Origin: Astrocystis sublimbata
Taxonomy: Eukaryota > Ascomycota > Sordariomycetes > Xylariales > Xylariaceae
Reading direction: 5' to 3'
Assembly: GCA_022453515.1 (NCBI GenBank)
Contig: JAJNNY010000011.1
Location: 186,001-250,000, forward strand
DNA length: 64,000 nucleotides
In this document: positions 61,794 to 64,000 of the stretch, piece after piece
Position numbering within the stretch: the first letter of the stretch is position 1
Layout of the letters: the number at the start of each line of letters is the position of its first letter
Notes under the pieces: model-generated
Database searches by the model: none
Seen by the model: the letters and a program-made list of their open reading frames with translations, nothing else
Told to the model about the DNA's origin: nothing
Made by a program: the position numbers and the translations under genes

Positions 61794-64000
61794 CCCCTCA
61801 AGTACCTACATGGATACCTGCTCCTATCTGGCAAGCGAACGTCGGACATGGCCCGGCATCCGCCAAAGCATCTCGGTCAGGCCAAGATGAGCCTTTCCAG
61901 GCCTTCACCTTACTTACCTACCTAAGGTACCACGGAACTCTTACATTGCAGTCATGCTTGGGACGCCAACGCCAATGCTGGGACAACACTACAGTAGCGC
62001 CAGGCTACTACTACCTTTAGATGGAACGTATGCTCGCTTGCACACCTCGCACTACAGTCCTCTGGTGTATGCACACTCGACCATCATTCCACCAGCCGAG
62101 GACTGACCAGTCGTCCTCGATCAAATCTTTAAATTTTGGTCGTTCATCGGCAATAAGATGATATCGTCAGCGCTATGCCAGGAACTTCCCTCGAATGTCA
62201 GTCTGACAACGCCGGTGGCGATACAGCTTGGCGGGAAGACGCGCCCTCTCACCACATGAGGAATCAAGCACATGACCAGCCCGAGCCGCATGTATGCGTA
62301 GGCGTGACCATAAGCTCCGTTGCTCACCGCATTAATTGGGCAGCCTTTCCACGCTGTCGTATTTCGCAAGGTTTGGAGTACTGGGTCTCGGGATGACTTG
62401 GGCGGTTCGGCCGAGTAAGCTGCATGGGCTTGGTCAGAGTGACAATGCCCCCAAATGCCGAACGCCCCAGGTCCGGATCGTTCCTTTGATCCCATGACTG
62501 CGGTACTCCCGTCTGTATGGCGCTTCCCATACTCTGCTTCTTACCGAGCTGGCTGACTTCACTCGCTTACGGCACCACCGTCTCCGTTGTGTAATCCTAC
62601 CATACCCTGTTTGTGTAGCGGATAAAAAGAGCTGACATGCTCCTTGATCAGTGGATGGATGTATGTTGGTAGTTCCAAATACACGCGTCTTAGTTTGCGA
62701 ACCGTAAGATTCATCCTTGGCTCACTTTGCTACCGTCTTCGCAAACAATTTCCCAATTTTCTGTAAACATCGCTAGCTGGCAATTTCACACGCTGTTCAA
62801 GCATCGTGGTGTAACAGTCGGTTTATCCGCATCAATGACGATTCTAATTCATGGTTCCCTGCTCATATAGGCAACCTGATCGCCGCATGGTCGTTCGGTA
62901 TACCAAACATAGCGGTCCCATCAGCAGACTTGGATTGCACGCATCGTGAGTCGAGTCTATGTATGTCTATGTACCAACAGCTACCTCACTATGGAGATGG
63001 AGGAGGTTCCAATAAATCACCAGCTGCGCAGCCTTCGGGCTTTGCATTCAGCACCAGGAAATCAGATTCCGCTCGATTGTGCCGAATCAACAGCGCGCTG
63101 CCAAGGCATCGTGTTCAGCTCGGGTCTGACAGCACAAGAGAGAGCGCCCAGCAAATTTTACCAGACAGCACAGCTCCCTGTATTGTACAGCGCATCTACG
63201 ATCCGTGTCTACAATCCAGATTCCTCGTTGCCTGTCCCCTTCGTATGGTGCGCACGAAATACTTGACAGGCTCGATGTTTAGCTCTGGTTCATGATATCA
63301 CCGGACAATTTGTATTACGTGAGGTAGCAGTCTTACCATCAGTTAATCTGGGGCTACGGTCACATTCATTGACTCGGCATCGATGGGCGAACATACACGG
63401 ACATCTCGGTACCGAGCTTACTGGCGCTATAGCTCGTAGGATCCTGAGTGATGTCGCCATGCTCTCGAATATCCAGACTAGGGGCATCAAAGATTGCCAT
63501 CAAGTCGAAGACGATGGTCGGAGCCGCCGACAGTCTGTCAGACGATTGCGGAATTAAAACTAAGAGTAATATCGAATTAAGGGACGAGACGAGGTCACGA
63601 TGACTTCATGGCGGGGCATTACAGGCAATCCTAGCGATACTCCATTTGCTGATACGTCCCATTCGCTCATTGAGACTGCCTCCGCCCATGAAGTTCGCAA
63701 GTTACGTCATATACAAGGTGAAGTGTGAGTCTCAAGCAAGACGCTCTGCTGGTAGCAATCTATAGGTTGAGAACATAGCAAAGTTCACTACGAAATGGCA
63801 GGACGATAAACAGAATCTAGACGAGACGCTGAGAGATCAAACCTCGTAGGTAGAATACGCCAGAGATTGTGGCATTGACTGATGGATTGTGAGGCCTTAT
63901 AGTGTTATGATCTTACAGCAATTACATAGGTTACTCTGACAATTGAATATACATTTACCAGCTACCATATTCCGATGGCATGACAGTCCTCAAAGGTACA
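61794..64000. other. Right-hand end without a supported gene
   Basis: 2.2 kb with short open frames only. Two overlapping frames near 62930-63295 run in different phases through the same DNA and resemble no family. No second copy of the TIR element and no RNA gene was seen. A gene starting beyond the right edge could have its promoter here. Confidence 0.5.

Noticed and set aside
62930..63295. Two overlapping plus-strand frames of 121 and 106 codons
   Set aside because: Two phases of the same DNA, no good start context, no family.
1..64000. CRISPR arrays, rRNA genes, TPP riboswitch, retrotransposon LTRs
   Set aside because: Looked for and not seen. CRISPR is not expected in a fungus; no 5S or rDNA motif, THI-box-like aptamer or LTR pair was recognised by eye.

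Overview
This is a piece of a filamentous ascomycete nuclear genome (Pezizomycotina, most likely a Sordariomycete). The evidence is 45-160 bp introns with GTRNGT donors, CTRAC-type branch points and YAG acceptors; families typical of the group (ankyrin-CorA fusion, TOM5, Nup57, the 20.8 kDa complex I subunit, Ser/Thr-rich wall proteins); a dispersed tRNA-His; and a TTAGGG-type telomere-like block. Exon structures were built by hand from reading frames, splice signals and family conservation, and every multi-exon model closes in frame.

Layout: 1-1720 (-) is a secreted Ser/Thr-rich repeat protein cut by the left edge. 3362-7282 (-) is a seven-exon ankyrin/CorA-like membrane protein. 8488-9732 (-) is an SGNH hydrolase. 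9.7-15.7 kb has no convincing gene but carries a 9-unit 7-bp tandem repeat. 15720-16799 (-) is a CAP/PR-1 secreted protein. 16.8-24.2 kb is empty apart from a tRNA-like relic near 23.3 kb. A compact core block follows: complex I 20.8 kDa subunit (-), Nup57 (+), TOM5 (-), glycine decarboxylase P protein (+), then a GNAT acetyltransferase (+) at 34 kb. 38669-39037 (+) is a small GPI-anchored protein, 40493-40564 a tRNA-His, and 40922-42775 (-) an eight-exon AIF/FSP1-like oxidoreductase. 42.8-54.7 kb is a 12-kb stretch with no convincing gene. 54747-57610 (+) is an otubain deubiquitinase with a large Gln/His-rich N-terminal extension, and 60227-61183 (-) is lipoyl(octanoyl) transferase. At 61368-61784 lies an unreported-looking 417-bp transposon-like element with 50-bp perfect terminal inverted repeats, a perfect 9-bp target duplication and a telomere-like repeat core. 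The last 2.2 kb show no gene.

Functional links: at least four genes act in mitochondria (complex I subunit, TOM5, glycine decarboxylase, LipB). LipB starts the lipoylation of H protein, the partner of the glycine decarboxylase encoded here. They are 28 kb apart, so this is a pathway link and not evidence of a cluster. Surface or secreted proteins (Ser/Thr-rich repeat protein, CAP protein, GPI protein, probably the SGNH hydrolase) sit beside the gene-poor stretches.
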